Assembly: GCF_052156635.1 (NCBI RefSeq)
Contig: NZ_JBQKUO010000002.1
Location: forward strand, 1-64,000
Direction: 5' to 3'
DNA: 64,000 nucleotides
DNA from: Nitrospina sp052156635
Lineage (GTDB): Bacteria > Nitrospinota > Nitrospinia > Nitrospinales > Nitrospinaceae
The notes under the pieces: generated by a model
Database searches by the model: none
Seen by the model: only the letters and a program-made list of their open reading frames with translations
Told to the model about the DNA's origin: nothing
Position numbers and translations under genes: made by a program
Shown: in pieces, positions 16,250 to 24,990 of the stretch
Position numbering within the stretch: the first letter of the stretch is position 1
Layout of the letters: each line of letters begins with the position of its first letter

Positions 16250-17308
16250 ATGTTTGTCGATCAGGTCAAGATCACCGTCCGCGCGGGCAAAGGCGGCGAC
16301 GGCTGTTGCAGTTTCCGCCGTGAGAAGTACATCCCAAAGGGCGGACCCGACGGCGGCGACGGCGGCCGCGGCGGCGATGTTGTCCTGCAGGCCGTTTCCA
16401 ACCTCACCACCCTTCTCGACCTCCGTTACCAGCAACTTTACCGCGCCGAAAATGGCCGTCCCGGAAGCGGCAATCTCAAAACCGGAAAAAGCGGCGAGAC
16501 CTGCGTCATCCGTGTGCCCATGGGCACGGTCGTCAAGGATTACGAAACGGGTGAAGTGCTGGCGGACCTGACCGAAGAATTCCAGGAATACGTCGCTGGC
16601 AAAGGCGGCCGCGGCGGGTTCGGCAACGATCATTACAAATCCTCCACCAACCGCGCCCCACGCCGGGCCGATTCGGGAAAGCCGGGTGACTCGCGTGTCC
16701 TGCTGGTGGAATTGAAGCTGCTTGCTGATGTTGGCATCATCGGGTTTCCCAACGCCGGCAAGTCCACGCTCATCTCCAAAATCTCCAACGCACGGCCGAA
16801 GGTCGCCGACTACCCCTTCACCACGCTCACACCCAACCTCGGGCTGGTGCGCGTGGATGAATACAAGTCGTTTGTCGCTGCGGACATTCCCGGTCTCATC
16901 GAAGGGGCGCACGAGGGCAAGGGACTGGGCACGCGCTTTCTCAAGCACACCGAACGCACCCGGGTCATCCTGCACATGCTGGACTTTTCCGCCCTGTCTG
17001 ATCGCGATCCGATCGAGGATTATGAAACCATTCAGAAAGAGTTGAAGGCCTTCAGCGAGGACTTGCATGAAAAGCCGCAGATCCTGGTGGCGAGCAAGAT
17101 CGACCACCCGGAAGCGGAAGAAAAATTCGAACGTTACCGCGAACGCCTGAAGATCATCAATCCCAGGCTGTTGGCGGTGTCCTCGGTGACAGGGAAAGGC
17201 ATCAGCGGCCTGATCCACCAGACCTATCAACTATTGCAGGAGCACGTGCCGCCTCCGGACATTGCCCCCGGAGGGTCAGGAAAGGAAGATTGGGCGGAAG
17301 AAAACTGA
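16250..17308 (+). CDS. obgE: GTPase Obg/CgtA
   Basis: Essential GTPase tied to 50S assembly and stress signalling. The glycine-rich Obg fold covers residues 1-158 (GKGGDGCCSFRREKYIPKGG, GGDGGRGGDV). The G domain follows with G1 GFPNAGKST, the switch region YPFTTLTP, G3 DIPGLIEGA and the G4-like ASKID. The C-terminus is short and acidic (GSGKEDWAEEN) and lacks the extra OCT/TGS domain of some relatives. It ends at 17308, with the stop of the convergent gene starting at the very next base. Confidence 0.96.
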   Translation: MFVDQVKITVRAGKGGDGCCSFRREKYIPKGGPDGGDGGRGGDVVLQAVSNLTTLLDLRYQQLYRAENGRPGSGNLKTGKSGETCVIRVPMGTVVKDYETGEVLADLTEEFQEYVAGKGGRGGFGNDHYKSSTNRAPRRADSGKPGDSRVLLVELKLLADVGIIGFPNAGKSTLISKISNARPKVADYPFTTLTPNLGLVRVDEYKSFVAADIPGLIEGAHEGKGLGTRFLKHTERTRVILHMLDFSALSDRDPIEDYETIQKELKAFSEDLHEKPQILVASKIDHPEAEEKFERYRERLKIINPRLLAVSSVTGKGISGLIHQTYQLLQEHVPPPDIAPGGSGKEDWAEEN

Positions 17309-20300
17309 TTACTGGATAGCGAAGTCGGTGAAGCTGGCTTTGCGGATTTTTCCATTTTCGATGTTCTTGTTGAACGCTTCCTGCAACCTGTCGCGCAGTT
17401 TCTCCTTGGCATACACCACATCGGTATAGAACCGCTGATTGAAAAACCGCTCCACCGTCGAAACCATCACGTTCTCGTAAACGGGCAGGGCCTTGCGAAC
17501 AACTTCCGCGCTGTCCGGCGTGTCCATTTCGATCTCCAGGCGGAAACTCAATACGCGGATGTCCGTGGTGTTATAAGCAACGGGCAGAATCGTGTTGAAG
17601 GCCACGATGGTGGCATTGGGATCGATGAATTGCGCGAGTTCTTCTTCCTGCTTGATCGCCTGCTCGATCTCCTGTTGGGATTCCTGAAGGATTTCGGATT
17701 GTTCCAGTTCCTTCAACAGTTCATTGTCCGCGGAAGGCTCCAGCAATTGCGCCGCCTCATCCAGTGCGTTGCCGGGCTTGGTTTCAGGGTCCTTCACCAC
17801 CGGCTCGATTTCCGGCTCGGTCTTGGTTTCGGGAATCCGGGTGTCTCCCATCAATTGATCGATGTCCATTTCTTTTTCCTCCCCGGACTCCGTAAGCAGA
17901 TCCTGCACCTCGGGATTGATGGTGGGGGAAGTTTGAGTGCTTTGGGTATCATGGGGAACCATGTCTTCAGGGATTTCACCGTCTGCCACCATGGAGTCGG
18001 TCAACTCCTCCGGAGTGAAGGTTTGCATGAGGAAATACCCTGTCCCGGCAAGCAGAAGAAGGCCTGCGACGACCGATGCGGCGACCAGGCCGCCCTTGCG
18101 TCGCTGATGGGTTGAGAACAGACTGGGCTTTTTCTCCCTGAAAGCGAGGTCGTAATCTTCGTCATCATCATAGTCTTCGTAAGCTGACTCGTCGACGCCT
18201 TCAAACCCCTCCTCCTCGTAAGCCGCATCATCGTCATATTCCCTGCCAATGACCACCGGGCGGGCATCGTCGCCATACTCGTCCAGATCCTCTTCATCTT
18301 CATCGCGGAAATCCCCTACATCGGAAAACGGGTCGTCATGGGTGACCGCCAGGGCGTTTTCCTCTTCATCCTCATCCATGTTTGGAAACTCGCGTTCCCA
18401 CATTTCCTCCCGCGTCAACCCATCGTCTTCCTCGGAAGCATCCAGCGACTCGGCCCAGCTGGAATCCGATACGTTTTTCATCGGCGATGGGGTGTCCGTT
18501 TCCTGTTTTCCAAGGGACGCGATGTCCAGTTCTCCTTTTTGACTGAAAAAGGCGGCGGTGAAGTCGTCCGGTTCCTCGTTGGATGTGGCGGAAGTGTAAT
18601 CCAGGCCGGGTGAAGGGTCCGAAGGCAAGTCGTCAAAACCCCTTTTACCCAGGTTATCGAACATGGCAGATTCCTTGGACGCCGGCTTCGATTCCCCGGT
18701 TACCCGATCTCCGGAAAAAAAATCGCCCCCAAGATTCTCCAAGGCGCTGAACCCGGGATGCAGGGGTTTTGGAGGGGTTCCCGATTCGGTTTCTCCCTCC
18801 GGAGGGGGCGTCGCTTCTTTTTCTGAGACGGCGGTTTTCGTTTCAGGCATCTGTTCGGTTTCGCCCTCGGTTTCCGGGAACAGATCGGTAAAGGCATCTT
18901 CGGGAGCCGGCGGGACGGGTTCCGGGGTCGCTTCTGCATCTGCCCGCGCAAACTCTTCATCCAGGCCAATGACTTCTTTTTCCTGGTCGGCGAACTCTTC
19001 ATCCAGTCCGATGACGTCCAGATCGTCGTCCAACATATTAATTTCTTCCGGTTCTCCAGGAGAGGCGGTCAACTCCTCCACCGTAGTGAGGACTTCGGGC
19101 TCCACGCTGGGTTCGGGATCCGGTCGGGTTTCCTGTTCCTGAATAGATGCGGTATCCGCTTCTTTTTTCTCCTGTTCCTCGAAAGCTTCACCCTGTAATT
19201 TTTGTCTCTCCAATTCCAGCATCAGGCGCTGTTCTTCCAGTTGCTTCAGTTTGGACTCCGCCTTCTGACTTTTGAGTTTTTTTCTTTGTGCCTCCAGTGC
19301 CTCGAGTTCGGATTCCAGATCTTCATAAGATTTGGAGGGCTCCGGCGCGGTCCCGGCGGTCATGCCTTCCGGTTCGGGCGGCACCTCCTCAGGCTGGTCT
19401 GATGGCATTTCCCTGGGCGGCGGGGAAGGAACGGGTTCCGGTTCTGGAGGGACCTCGTCCGGCCTGGATGGAGGAACTTCTTCCGGTGGAGAAGGCTCCT
19501 GGGCCCCGGGCCTGTCAGCCTCGGCCTGCACGTCCGGGGGAGGCGCGGATTCCATTTCGCTTTCGGCCGCCGCCTTTTCCCATTGGTCGTCTTCCGGTGC
19601 CATTTCGGCAAACATTTCGGCCCAGGCATCGATATCATCGACTTCCTCTTCCACCACTTCCGGCTCTGCGGCTTCCTCTTCCGGTTCCGCATTGATGGCG
19701 GCGGGTTGGGCCGTTTCATCTGCAAAGGCCTCGGCCCACAATTCCGGATCCTCAAATGGAGCATCGGAGGCTTCTTCTTCCGGAGGAGCCTCGGGCTCGG
19801 CCTCTCCGGATATTGCGTCTACCCAGATTTCAGGGTCAACCAGATCCTTTGGTGCCTTGGCGGTCGTTTCAACAGGTTCCGGATTCTCCGGCATGGCGTC
19901 GTTGCCGGTTTCCCCGGAATGTTCGGTTGAGGAATCCCCGTTTTTGGCAAACTCTTCCGCGTACTGGGCAGCTTCCGCCAGTTCCTCCTCTTCCAGCGCT
20001 TTTGCCGAGTCCGCTACCTGATCCCAGTCTTTTGTGTCGGGAATGGCTTCCAGGTCTTCGGCACGCGCGATCACTTCCTCCGGCAGGTCGGGATCGATCG
20101 GTTCATCGCCCAGGCCCAGCATGTCGCCTGATGTTTCTTCCATTTTTGATTCCGACGATTCCTCACCGGCAGAAACAACCGGAGGGGCACCGGGGCTTTT
20201 TTGCGAGTCGGGGGAGGCACTTTCCCCACCTGTTCGAGGTTGGTTGGGCGGCTGCGGCTTTGTTAAAGAGGGGGCCGCTTTTTTCTTGATGCGGAACGGA

Positions 20301-20398
20301 TGGTGGCAGACCGCACATTTAAGCTCGATGCCCTGTTCGCCCAGGGGAGGGAGGGCGACCTCATAATTCGCGCGGCATTTCGGACATACGATCTTCAT
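17309..20398 (-). CDS. large acidic zinc-ribbon membrane protein with FliL-like C-terminus
   Basis: A 1029-residue protein. It starts with an MJ0042-type zinc ribbon (C5, C8, C28, C31; VCPKC and KCAVC). Some 700 residues rich in Glu, Asp, Pro and Ser follow, surely disordered, broken by a coiled coil around 360-410 (ELEALEAQRKKLKSQKAESK). One membrane span lies near 770-795 (VAASVVAGLLLLAGTGYFL). The last 105 residues read like a FliL domain: RVLSFRLEIEMD, a helical middle and the closing KASFTDFAIQ. The ribbon would be cytoplasmic and the FliL-like part periplasmic. No flagellar gene is nearby. Function unknown; the FliL match is by eye. Confidence 0.8.
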   Translation of the reverse strand: MKIVCPKCRANYEVALPPLGEQGIELKCAVCHHPFRIKKKAAPSLTKPQPPNQPRTGGESASPDSQKSPGAPPVVSAGEESSESKMEETSGDMLGLGDEPIDPDLPEEVIARAEDLEAIPDTKDWDQVADSAKALEEEELAEAAQYAEEFAKNGDSSTEHSGETGNDAMPENPEPVETTAKAPKDLVDPEIWVDAISGEAEPEAPPEEEASDAPFEDPELWAEAFADETAQPAAINAEPEEEAAEPEVVEEEVDDIDAWAEMFAEMAPEDDQWEKAAAESEMESAPPPDVQAEADRPGAQEPSPPEEVPPSRPDEVPPEPEPVPSPPPREMPSDQPEEVPPEPEGMTAGTAPEPSKSYEDLESELEALEAQRKKLKSQKAESKLKQLEEQRLMLELERQKLQGEAFEEQEKKEADTASIQEQETRPDPEPSVEPEVLTTVEELTASPGEPEEINMLDDDLDVIGLDEEFADQEKEVIGLDEEFARADAEATPEPVPPAPEDAFTDLFPETEGETEQMPETKTAVSEKEATPPPEGETESGTPPKPLHPGFSALENLGGDFFSGDRVTGESKPASKESAMFDNLGKRGFDDLPSDPSPGLDYTSATSNEEPDDFTAAFFSQKGELDIASLGKQETDTPSPMKNVSDSSWAESLDASEEDDGLTREEMWEREFPNMDEDEEENALAVTHDDPFSDVGDFRDEDEEDLDEYGDDARPVVIGREYDDDAAYEEEGFEGVDESAYEDYDDDEDYDLAFREKKPSLFSTHQRRKGGLVAASVVAGLLLLAGTGYFLMQTFTPEELTDSMVADGEIPEDMVPHDTQSTQTSPTINPEVQDLLTESGEEKEMDIDQLMGDTRIPETKTEPEIEPVVKDPETKPGNALDEAAQLLEPSADNELLKELEQSEILQESQQEIEQAIKQEEELAQFIDPNATIVAFNTILPVAYNTTDIRVLSFRLEIEMDTPDSAEVVRKALPVYENVMVSTVERFFNQRFYTDVVYAKEKLRDRLQEAFNKNIENGKIRKASFTDFAIQ

Positions 20399-20488
20399 AA
20401 AATCTTGTATAACAAGGTTTAACTTCCATTATAGGGAAAGCCAAACGAGGAGCCAGTTTATATCGGCAAAATCCCTATAAGTCCCAAT

Positions 20489-20517
20489 TTGACAAGGGTT
20501 TTAATTAAATATATAAT
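20489..20517 (+). promoter_or_regulatory. perfect consensus sigma-70 promoter
   Basis: TTGACA (20489-20494), exactly 17 bases, TATAAT (20512-20517). The predicted start near 20524 gives a leader of about 160 bases before the lytic transglycosylase gene, or the promoter of a separate small RNA. Confidence 0.8.
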
Positions 20518-20523
20518 CCTTTT

Positions 20524-20686
20524 CCAGCCGCGGCCAACATGATTTTTCAGGGGCTGGGTTGTTTGGGCGTTGAATGACGGAGGTCGCGGCTCCGATACCA
20601 CTCCGGAACCGCCACATTCTATCCATTTTCCAACTAGCAATAATTCATGTCAAAACCTGAATCTGTTGCGCTGATTTTCATCCTGC
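20524..20686 (+). ncRNA. structured leader or small RNA of unknown type
   Basis: Downstream of the consensus promoter, 20526-20535 (AGCCGCGGCC) can pair with 20582-20591 (GGTCGCGGCT) at 9 of 10 positions plus wobble, closing a 46-base internal region. A following CCGGAACCG stretch may form another arm. The sequence does not match 6S, SRP, tmRNA or RNase P signatures that I know. Whether this is a 5' UTR or an independent RNA cannot be decided from sequence; no clear terminator precedes the gene. Confidence 0.3.
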
Positions 20687-21355
20687 ATGAAGGCACTTTC
20701 TAAACAGAGCAGTCTTTTATCGTTGGTTCTCCTGTTAACCCTTTTCGGTTTTTTTCCTGAGAAATCAAGGGCTGTGAAGGGAATTTCTGCGGAATCGCGG
20801 TACCTGATGAAGCTGGACAAACGGACGTTCCGGGATCTGTACCTGAAGGCCCGGTTCGATGCCATCCGGCAGGAGCGGCGCATCAGAAACCGGATACACG
20901 AGGTGATCCGCAAATACAATTCCGGCCTCGACAGAAAAGGGATGCGGAGTATATCCAACCGGATTTTCAGTGAAAGCCGGAAATACGGCCACGATCCTCT
21001 GCTTTTGACGGCCCTCATCGTTACGGAAAGCTCGTTCAATCAGAAAGCGAAGTCGCACAAAGGGGCTCTGGGTTTGATGCAGATCCGTCCCGCAACCGGC
21101 TCGGCTCTGGCGACAGAAGCGCAAATGGCGTGGAAGGGTAACTTCACACTGTTCAACCCGGATACGAACATTGCGCTCGGTGCGATGTACCTCGATAAAC
21201 TTCAGAAACGGTTCCAGGACCTGGATTTGGCTCTGGAAGCCTACAACCACGGGCCTTCACGGCTTTCCCGCTACCTGCGCCAGGGCAAAAAACCCAAAAA
21301 GTATTCCCGCAAGGTCATCCGGATGTACGGCCAGTTGAGGTCGAAAACCACTTGA
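20687..21355 (+). CDS. lytic transglycosylase (SLT domain)
   Basis: A 222-residue exported murein hydrolase that cleaves the MurNAc-GlcNAc bond with formation of a 1,6-anhydro product. A signal peptide (LLSLVLLLTLFGFFP) is followed by a basic helical linker, then the SLT lysozyme-like domain: catalytic Glu114 in TALIVTESSFN, GALGLMQIRPAT, and the AYNHGPSR motif. This is the family-1 Slt/MltC-like layout. The ATG at 20687 has no obvious ribosome binding site, so the start is less certain. It is transcribed from the strong promoter at 20489. Confidence 0.85.
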   Translation: MKALSKQSSLLSLVLLLTLFGFFPEKSRAVKGISAESRYLMKLDKRTFRDLYLKARFDAIRQERRIRNRIHEVIRKYNSGLDRKGMRSISNRIFSESRKYGHDPLLLTALIVTESSFNQKAKSHKGALGLMQIRPATGSALATEAQMAWKGNFTLFNPDTNIALGAMYLDKLQKRFQDLDLALEAYNHGPSRLSRYLRQGKKPKKYSRKVIRMYGQLRSKTT

Positions 21356-21430
21356 TTCCTTCCTGCACTGCTTCTGCCCGCCATTCCCGGTTGGAAATCG
21401 CCCTGCCTGTTTGAGTACAATGAATCGGTG

Positions 21431-21889
21431 ATGAAACGAATTGCGAAACATTCATCCGATCGGGCCGCAACCCGGACCTCACCCGTTTTCCGCAGGCGGA
21501 GGTGGATGGGGGTCTTCTGCGGGCTGGCTCTGCTGGCTGGCGCGGGATGCTACGCCATGCAGGTCGAACGGGCGTTCGAAGGGGAATTTGCCTCCTTTGA
21601 GAACAACCGCATCATCAATGAATACTGCATGAGCTGTCATCTGCACAGGGATTTCAACTCCAGCTCGCATGTGGAGGAAGTCTCGCTGAGCTACCAACGG
21701 AAGGTGTTCCGTTACGCCACCGAGTGCCGGGTCTGTCACTACCTGGAAAAGCACTGGTACCTGAACGATTTTCTGCGTAAAACCCGCCGCCCCAAAGAAG
21801 CCAACAAGGGCGTTTACACCGCGTTCGAACGCGAGTTTCTGGAATCGCAGAAAACCTCACCCTTACCCCACGACGATTCCACTTCCTGA
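21431..21889 (+). CDS. diheme c-type cytochrome lipoprotein
   Basis: A 152-residue protein with two haem c binding motifs, CMSCH and CRVCH, about 42 residues apart. The N-terminal hydrophobic helix ends in LLAGAGC, a lipobox, so it is probably anchored in a membrane facing the periplasm. A basic leader (RRRRW) precedes the helix. No methionine-rich distal-ligand motif stands out; further histidines (HLHRD, HVEE, HYLEKHW) could give bis-His ligation. The frame opens at GTG 21428, but ATG 21431 is preferred. Redox partner unknown. Confidence 0.72.
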   Translation: MKRIAKHSSDRAATRTSPVFRRRRWMGVFCGLALLAGAGCYAMQVERAFEGEFASFENNRIINEYCMSCHLHRDFNSSSHVEEVSLSYQRKVFRYATECRVCHYLEKHWYLNDFLRKTRRPKEANKGVYTAFEREFLESQKTSPLPHDDSTS

Positions 21890-22006
21890 CATTTTGCTGA
21901 CATTCCTGCGGCCTGGACCCGGTTAATGCGGGGCTTGAATTCCTTTGTTTATCTGCTTTTAAAGGAATTTCGGGGCGAGTACGAAGGGATCTGAAGGGCA
22001 CAAAAA

Positions 22007-22029
22007 AACCGCCCGTAACCCGGGCGGTT
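22007..22029. terminator. bidirectional terminator between cytochrome gene and HU gene
   Basis: CCGCCCG (22009-22015), loop TAACC, CGGGCGG (22021-22027), flanked by seven As on the left and five Ts on the right, so it works in both directions. Confidence 0.85.
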
Positions 22030-22057
22030 TTTCCGCGAATTCGATCTGCTTGGGATG

Positions 22058-22336
22058 TTAGAGGGAATTCTTCATGTTCGGTGCGGGTTTGAAGCCGACC
22101 GTTTTGCTTGCCTTGATTTTGATTTCTTCACCGGTCTGCGGGTTTCGGCCTTTGCGGGCTTTTCGGGTCCTCACGGTAAAAGTTCCAAATCCGGGATAAG
22201 CAAAACGTTTGTCTTTCTTGATCGCCTTGGCGATGACATCAAAGGTGGCGTCGACAACATCTCCGGCCAATCGTTTACTGAGGTTCGAATCTTTTACGTT
22301 TTTGGTTACGCTGGCGATGAGCTCATCTTTAGTCAA
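22058..22336 (-). CDS. hup: HU-family DNA-binding protein
   Basis: A 92-residue histone-like protein that bends DNA as a dimer. It has the HU signature: the N-terminal TKDELIASVTKN helix, FAYPGFGTFTVRTRKARKGRNP as the core and arm, and the KTVGFKPAP arm-closing strand. The start is a TTG at 22336, eight bases after GGAGGG; an ATG nearby is out of frame and hits a stop, and the longer open frame adds a non-family N-terminus. It is transcribed from a TTGACA/TATAAT promoter. Confidence 0.92.
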   Translation of the reverse strand: MTKDELIASVTKNVKDSNLSKRLAGDVVDATFDVIAKAIKKDKRFAYPGFGTFTVRTRKARKGRNPQTGEEIKIKASKTVGFKPAPNMKNSL

Positions 22337-22418
22337 TGGATCATCCCTCCTTTCGAGATTTTTTTGAGACAGGACCTTCTGGAAAAGGTGAGTATGGTGT
22401 AGGACATCAAGCGGGCTC

Positions 22419-22446
22419 ATTATAAAAAATGGGGTTTAAATGTCAA
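22419..22446 (-). promoter_or_regulatory. sigma-70 promoter of the HU gene
   Basis: On the minus strand, TTGACA (22446-22441), 16 bases, TATAAT (22424-22419): both boxes are perfect. The leader to the TTG start is about 75 bases. Confidence 0.75.
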
Positions 22447-22583
22447 ACAAAAAATCAGAAGCAACACCCTTTTCCCTCCCATAAATAAAGGCCGATACGG
22501 GGTATGCCTGTTTTTGCGTACGGAATTATAAGCGTTTCGTAATGCGGGAAAGCAAAAATTATCGCAACGATTTTCATTTTTGA

Positions 22584-22612
22584 TTGGACTCGTTCTTCAT
22601 CAGGGATACAAT
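22584..22612 (+). promoter_or_regulatory. sigma-70 promoter of def
   Basis: TTGGAC (22584-22589), 17 bases, TACAAT (22607-22612). The start of transcription near 22619 lies 30 bases before the GTG start codon of def. Confidence 0.6.
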
Positions 22613-22648
22613 AATAAAATTAAATCAAAATTGATTAGGAGTGCGGAA

Positions 22649-23224
22649 GTGGCGGTGTTACCCATAGCGTATCTGGGGCATCCGGTGTTGCGACGCGTGG
22701 CAGATCCGGTGGATCTCGAACAATTGACGGCACCTGGAGACAACGAACTGCAAAAGTTCATCGATGACATGATCGAGACCATGCACGATGAAGGCGGTGT
22801 GGGCATTGCTGCGCCCCAGGTTCAGCGTTCATTGCAGATCATTGTGGTGGAGTACCAGGGCAACGAACGTTACCCGGATGGGTCCGAAATACCTCTTGAG
22901 GTTTACGTCAACCCGGTGATCACCTGGGTCAGTGAAGAGAAAAAAGAGTTCTGGGAAGGATGCCTGAGCGTCAAGGATTTGCGCGGGCTGGTGAGCCGTC
23001 CTTCCGCCTGCACCATGGAAGCCTACAACCGCCGGGGTGAGAAGGTGGTGGTGAAGACGGACGGGTTTCTCGCCGTGGTGCTGCAGCATGAGATCGACCA
23101 TCTGAACGGCATGGTATTCCTGGACCGCATGGAGGACCTCACTCAGCTTTCCTACGAAAAAGAGTTCATGGCCTACTGGGTGAAACCTGCGGAAGAAACC
23201 ACAGAACCCCAACAAACCGTATGA
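22649..23224 (+). CDS. def: peptide deformylase
   Basis: Removes the formyl group from the initiator methionine of new proteins; a metalloenzyme using Fe2+ or similar. All three family motifs are present: GVGIAAPQ (residues 50-57), EGCLS with metal-ligand Cys105, and HEIDH (147-151) with two metal-ligand histidines and the catalytic glutamate. The GTG at 22649 follows AGGAG by seven bases and gives MAVLPIAYLGHPVLR, a normal family start; the open frame runs 23 codons further up into the promoter. The stop overlaps the next gene (ATGA). Confidence 0.94.
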   Translation: MAVLPIAYLGHPVLRRVADPVDLEQLTAPGDNELQKFIDDMIETMHDEGGVGIAAPQVQRSLQIIVVEYQGNERYPDGSEIPLEVYVNPVITWVSEEKKEFWEGCLSVKDLRGLVSRPSACTMEAYNRRGEKVVVKTDGFLAVVLQHEIDHLNGMVFLDRMEDLTQLSYEKEFMAYWVKPAEETTEPQQTV

Positions 23225-23577
23225 GCTGGCACGACACATTGGAACAGGAAATCCTGCACCTGTACCAGGAACCGGTCATCGGCTCCGGTTACAGCAACAC
23301 CTACGGTGAAGCCAACCTCGTCAATCTGGTGACCAAGTTCCGCAGCCTGGAATCGGAACAGATGGAATACATGAAATCCATGGTGGTCACGTTCTCGCAG
23401 TCGGACGATCTCGCTTCCAGTTACGTCTCCGTCGGCGTCCTGCACGCGCTCGGCATGCACGACCATGTGGAAAATGCGTACCAGTGGGCGGAAGGGCGTG
23501 ACGACAGCCATATGTTCACCAGCCACTTCGACATCGGCAAATCCCTCGCCGAGCACTTTGTCATCAATCCTCCCTGA
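23221..23577 (+). CDS. hypothetical protein translationally coupled to def
   Basis: A 118-residue soluble protein with no signal peptide. It starts inside the last codons of def (ATGA overlap at 23221-23224), so its translation depends on def. The sequence has several histidines in the C-terminal half (LHALGMHDHVENAYQW, HMFTSHFDIGKSLAEHF) and a helical centre. I do not recognise a family. A link with co-translational processing is suggested only by the overlap. Confidence 0.75.
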   Translation: MSWHDTLEQEILHLYQEPVIGSGYSNTYGEANLVNLVTKFRSLESEQMEYMKSMVVTFSQSDDLASSYVSVGVLHALGMHDHVENAYQWAEGRDDSHMFTSHFDIGKSLAEHFVINPP

Positions 23578-23586
23578 TCGGTTGAT

Positions 23587-24909
23587 TCAATAGTTCGACG
23601 GAGGCAGTTTGGAATCGCTCGGTTCCACCGGGCAGATCGAGTCCACGGCCTTCCTTTTCTCAGCCCGCCTGCGAACCAGCAGAAACAACCCCCACAAGGT
23701 TCCCGGCAAGGCGAACGCTGCGGCCAGCCCCAGGGCCACCTCGCTCAATGTCCATCCCAGGTGGTCGATCGAATACCCGACCCACCAGTTGCTGAGTCCC
23801 ATGACCAGGGTGAGCATCGCCATCTCCGTGCTGAACACGCGGCCTAGAAACCGGTCCTCCGCTTCCAGATGAATGAGGGCGGAGCTGAACACCCAGATGA
23901 TGGAACCAAAAAACGTAACGAGCCCGATGCTCACCGCCGCCGTTCCCAGCGTGAACGACCGCGACAGAAAATAAAACCCGACGCCACTGATGAAGAACGC
24001 GGAAAAAATCGACAGTTGCAGAACCCGGGTGGAGTCGCCGAAAAAGCGTTTCACGAGGACCGGCCCGAGTGCCGCACCCAGCCCGCGCGCCGAATACATC
24101 AACCCCGTGGCCATGGAAATGGCGGCTTCGGTCGAGAACAAAGTGTTGGCGTAAAGCGGAATGAGGGTCATCAACCCACCGCCCAGCGCCAGGCCGGATT
24201 TCAAAAGGGAAAGCACGCCGACCACCGGCCGGCGCACGAGGTACTTCATGCCTTCCACCCAGCCGTTCTCTTTTTTCGTGCGTGGGGTTTCATCCTCTGT
24301 GCCTGCGGCGGCTTTAACCGGGAATTGAATCCGCGAGACGAAAAATGCGGACACGAGGAAGGTGAAGGCATCGACGACAAAAGCGGCTTTGATGCCGAAC
24401 AGGCTGACCACACCGCCTCCCAGGGCCGCGCCCAAAGCCAGCATCACCGACCAGGTGGAACCGCTCAACGCGTTCGCCGTCACCAGCTCCTCGCGTGTGC
24501 AGAGGGAAGGGATCACCGCGCTGCGTGCCGGTTCGAAAAATCCCGCCAGCGCGATTTCCACCACCGCCAGCGTGTACAGCAACCAGAGGTCGTTCTGGTC
24601 TTCCACCAGAAGGAAACCCAGTACCACCACGAAGCGAAACACGTCGGAGGCCATCATGATGGCACGCCGGTCCATGCGGTCGATCAGCACACCGGCGATG
24701 GGGCTCACGAAAAAAATAGGCAGGAGCTTGGCCATCATCACCGTCGCCATGGCCATGCCGGTGCCCCCGACTTTCAGCACCAGCGCGAAGATGGCGATGC
24801 TGTTCAGCCAGTCGCCGAGTTCGGAGACCACCTGTGCGTACCACAGGTTGCGAAACGGGCGGTTGGATTTGAGAAGCCGGACGTACCCGGCCGAACGGTC
24901 GGTGGCCAT
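23587..24909 (-). CDS. MFS transporter (EntS/MFS_3-type exporter)
   Basis: A 440-residue major facilitator with about twelve membrane spans. The N-terminus, NRPFRNLWYAQVVSELGDWLNSIAIFAL, is typical of the MFS_3/EntS group, and the loop after helix 2 carries the GVLIDRMDRRAIM A-like motif. The central loop (AAGTEDETPRTKKENGW) separates the two six-helix halves. EntS relatives export siderophores or drugs, but the substrate here is unknown. It is convergent with the def operon, 9 bases from its last gene. Confidence 0.85.
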   Translation of the reverse strand: MATDRSAGYVRLLKSNRPFRNLWYAQVVSELGDWLNSIAIFALVLKVGGTGMAMATVMMAKLLPIFFVSPIAGVLIDRMDRRAIMMASDVFRFVVVLGFLLVEDQNDLWLLYTLAVVEIALAGFFEPARSAVIPSLCTREELVTANALSGSTWSVMLALGAALGGGVVSLFGIKAAFVVDAFTFLVSAFFVSRIQFPVKAAAGTEDETPRTKKENGWVEGMKYLVRRPVVGVLSLLKSGLALGGGLMTLIPLYANTLFSTEAAISMATGLMYSARGLGAALGPVLVKRFFGDSTRVLQLSIFSAFFISGVGFYFLSRSFTLGTAAVSIGLVTFFGSIIWVFSSALIHLEAEDRFLGRVFSTEMAMLTLVMGLSNWWVGYSIDHLGWTLSEVALGLAAAFALPGTLWGLFLLVRRRAEKRKAVDSICPVEPSDSKLPPSNY

Positions 24910-24990
24910 GGTCGCGGTTTCAGAAGAAAACGGGTCGAATGAATAAGCGGAACGCGTGCGGCGTATTCCGGGACGGAACGGCTGGATGGA

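Noticed and set aside
20524..20686. 6S or SRP RNA in the leader after the consensus promoter
   Set aside because: The diagnostic SRP GGAAG/GCAG loop sequence and a 6S-like long central bubble are not seen.
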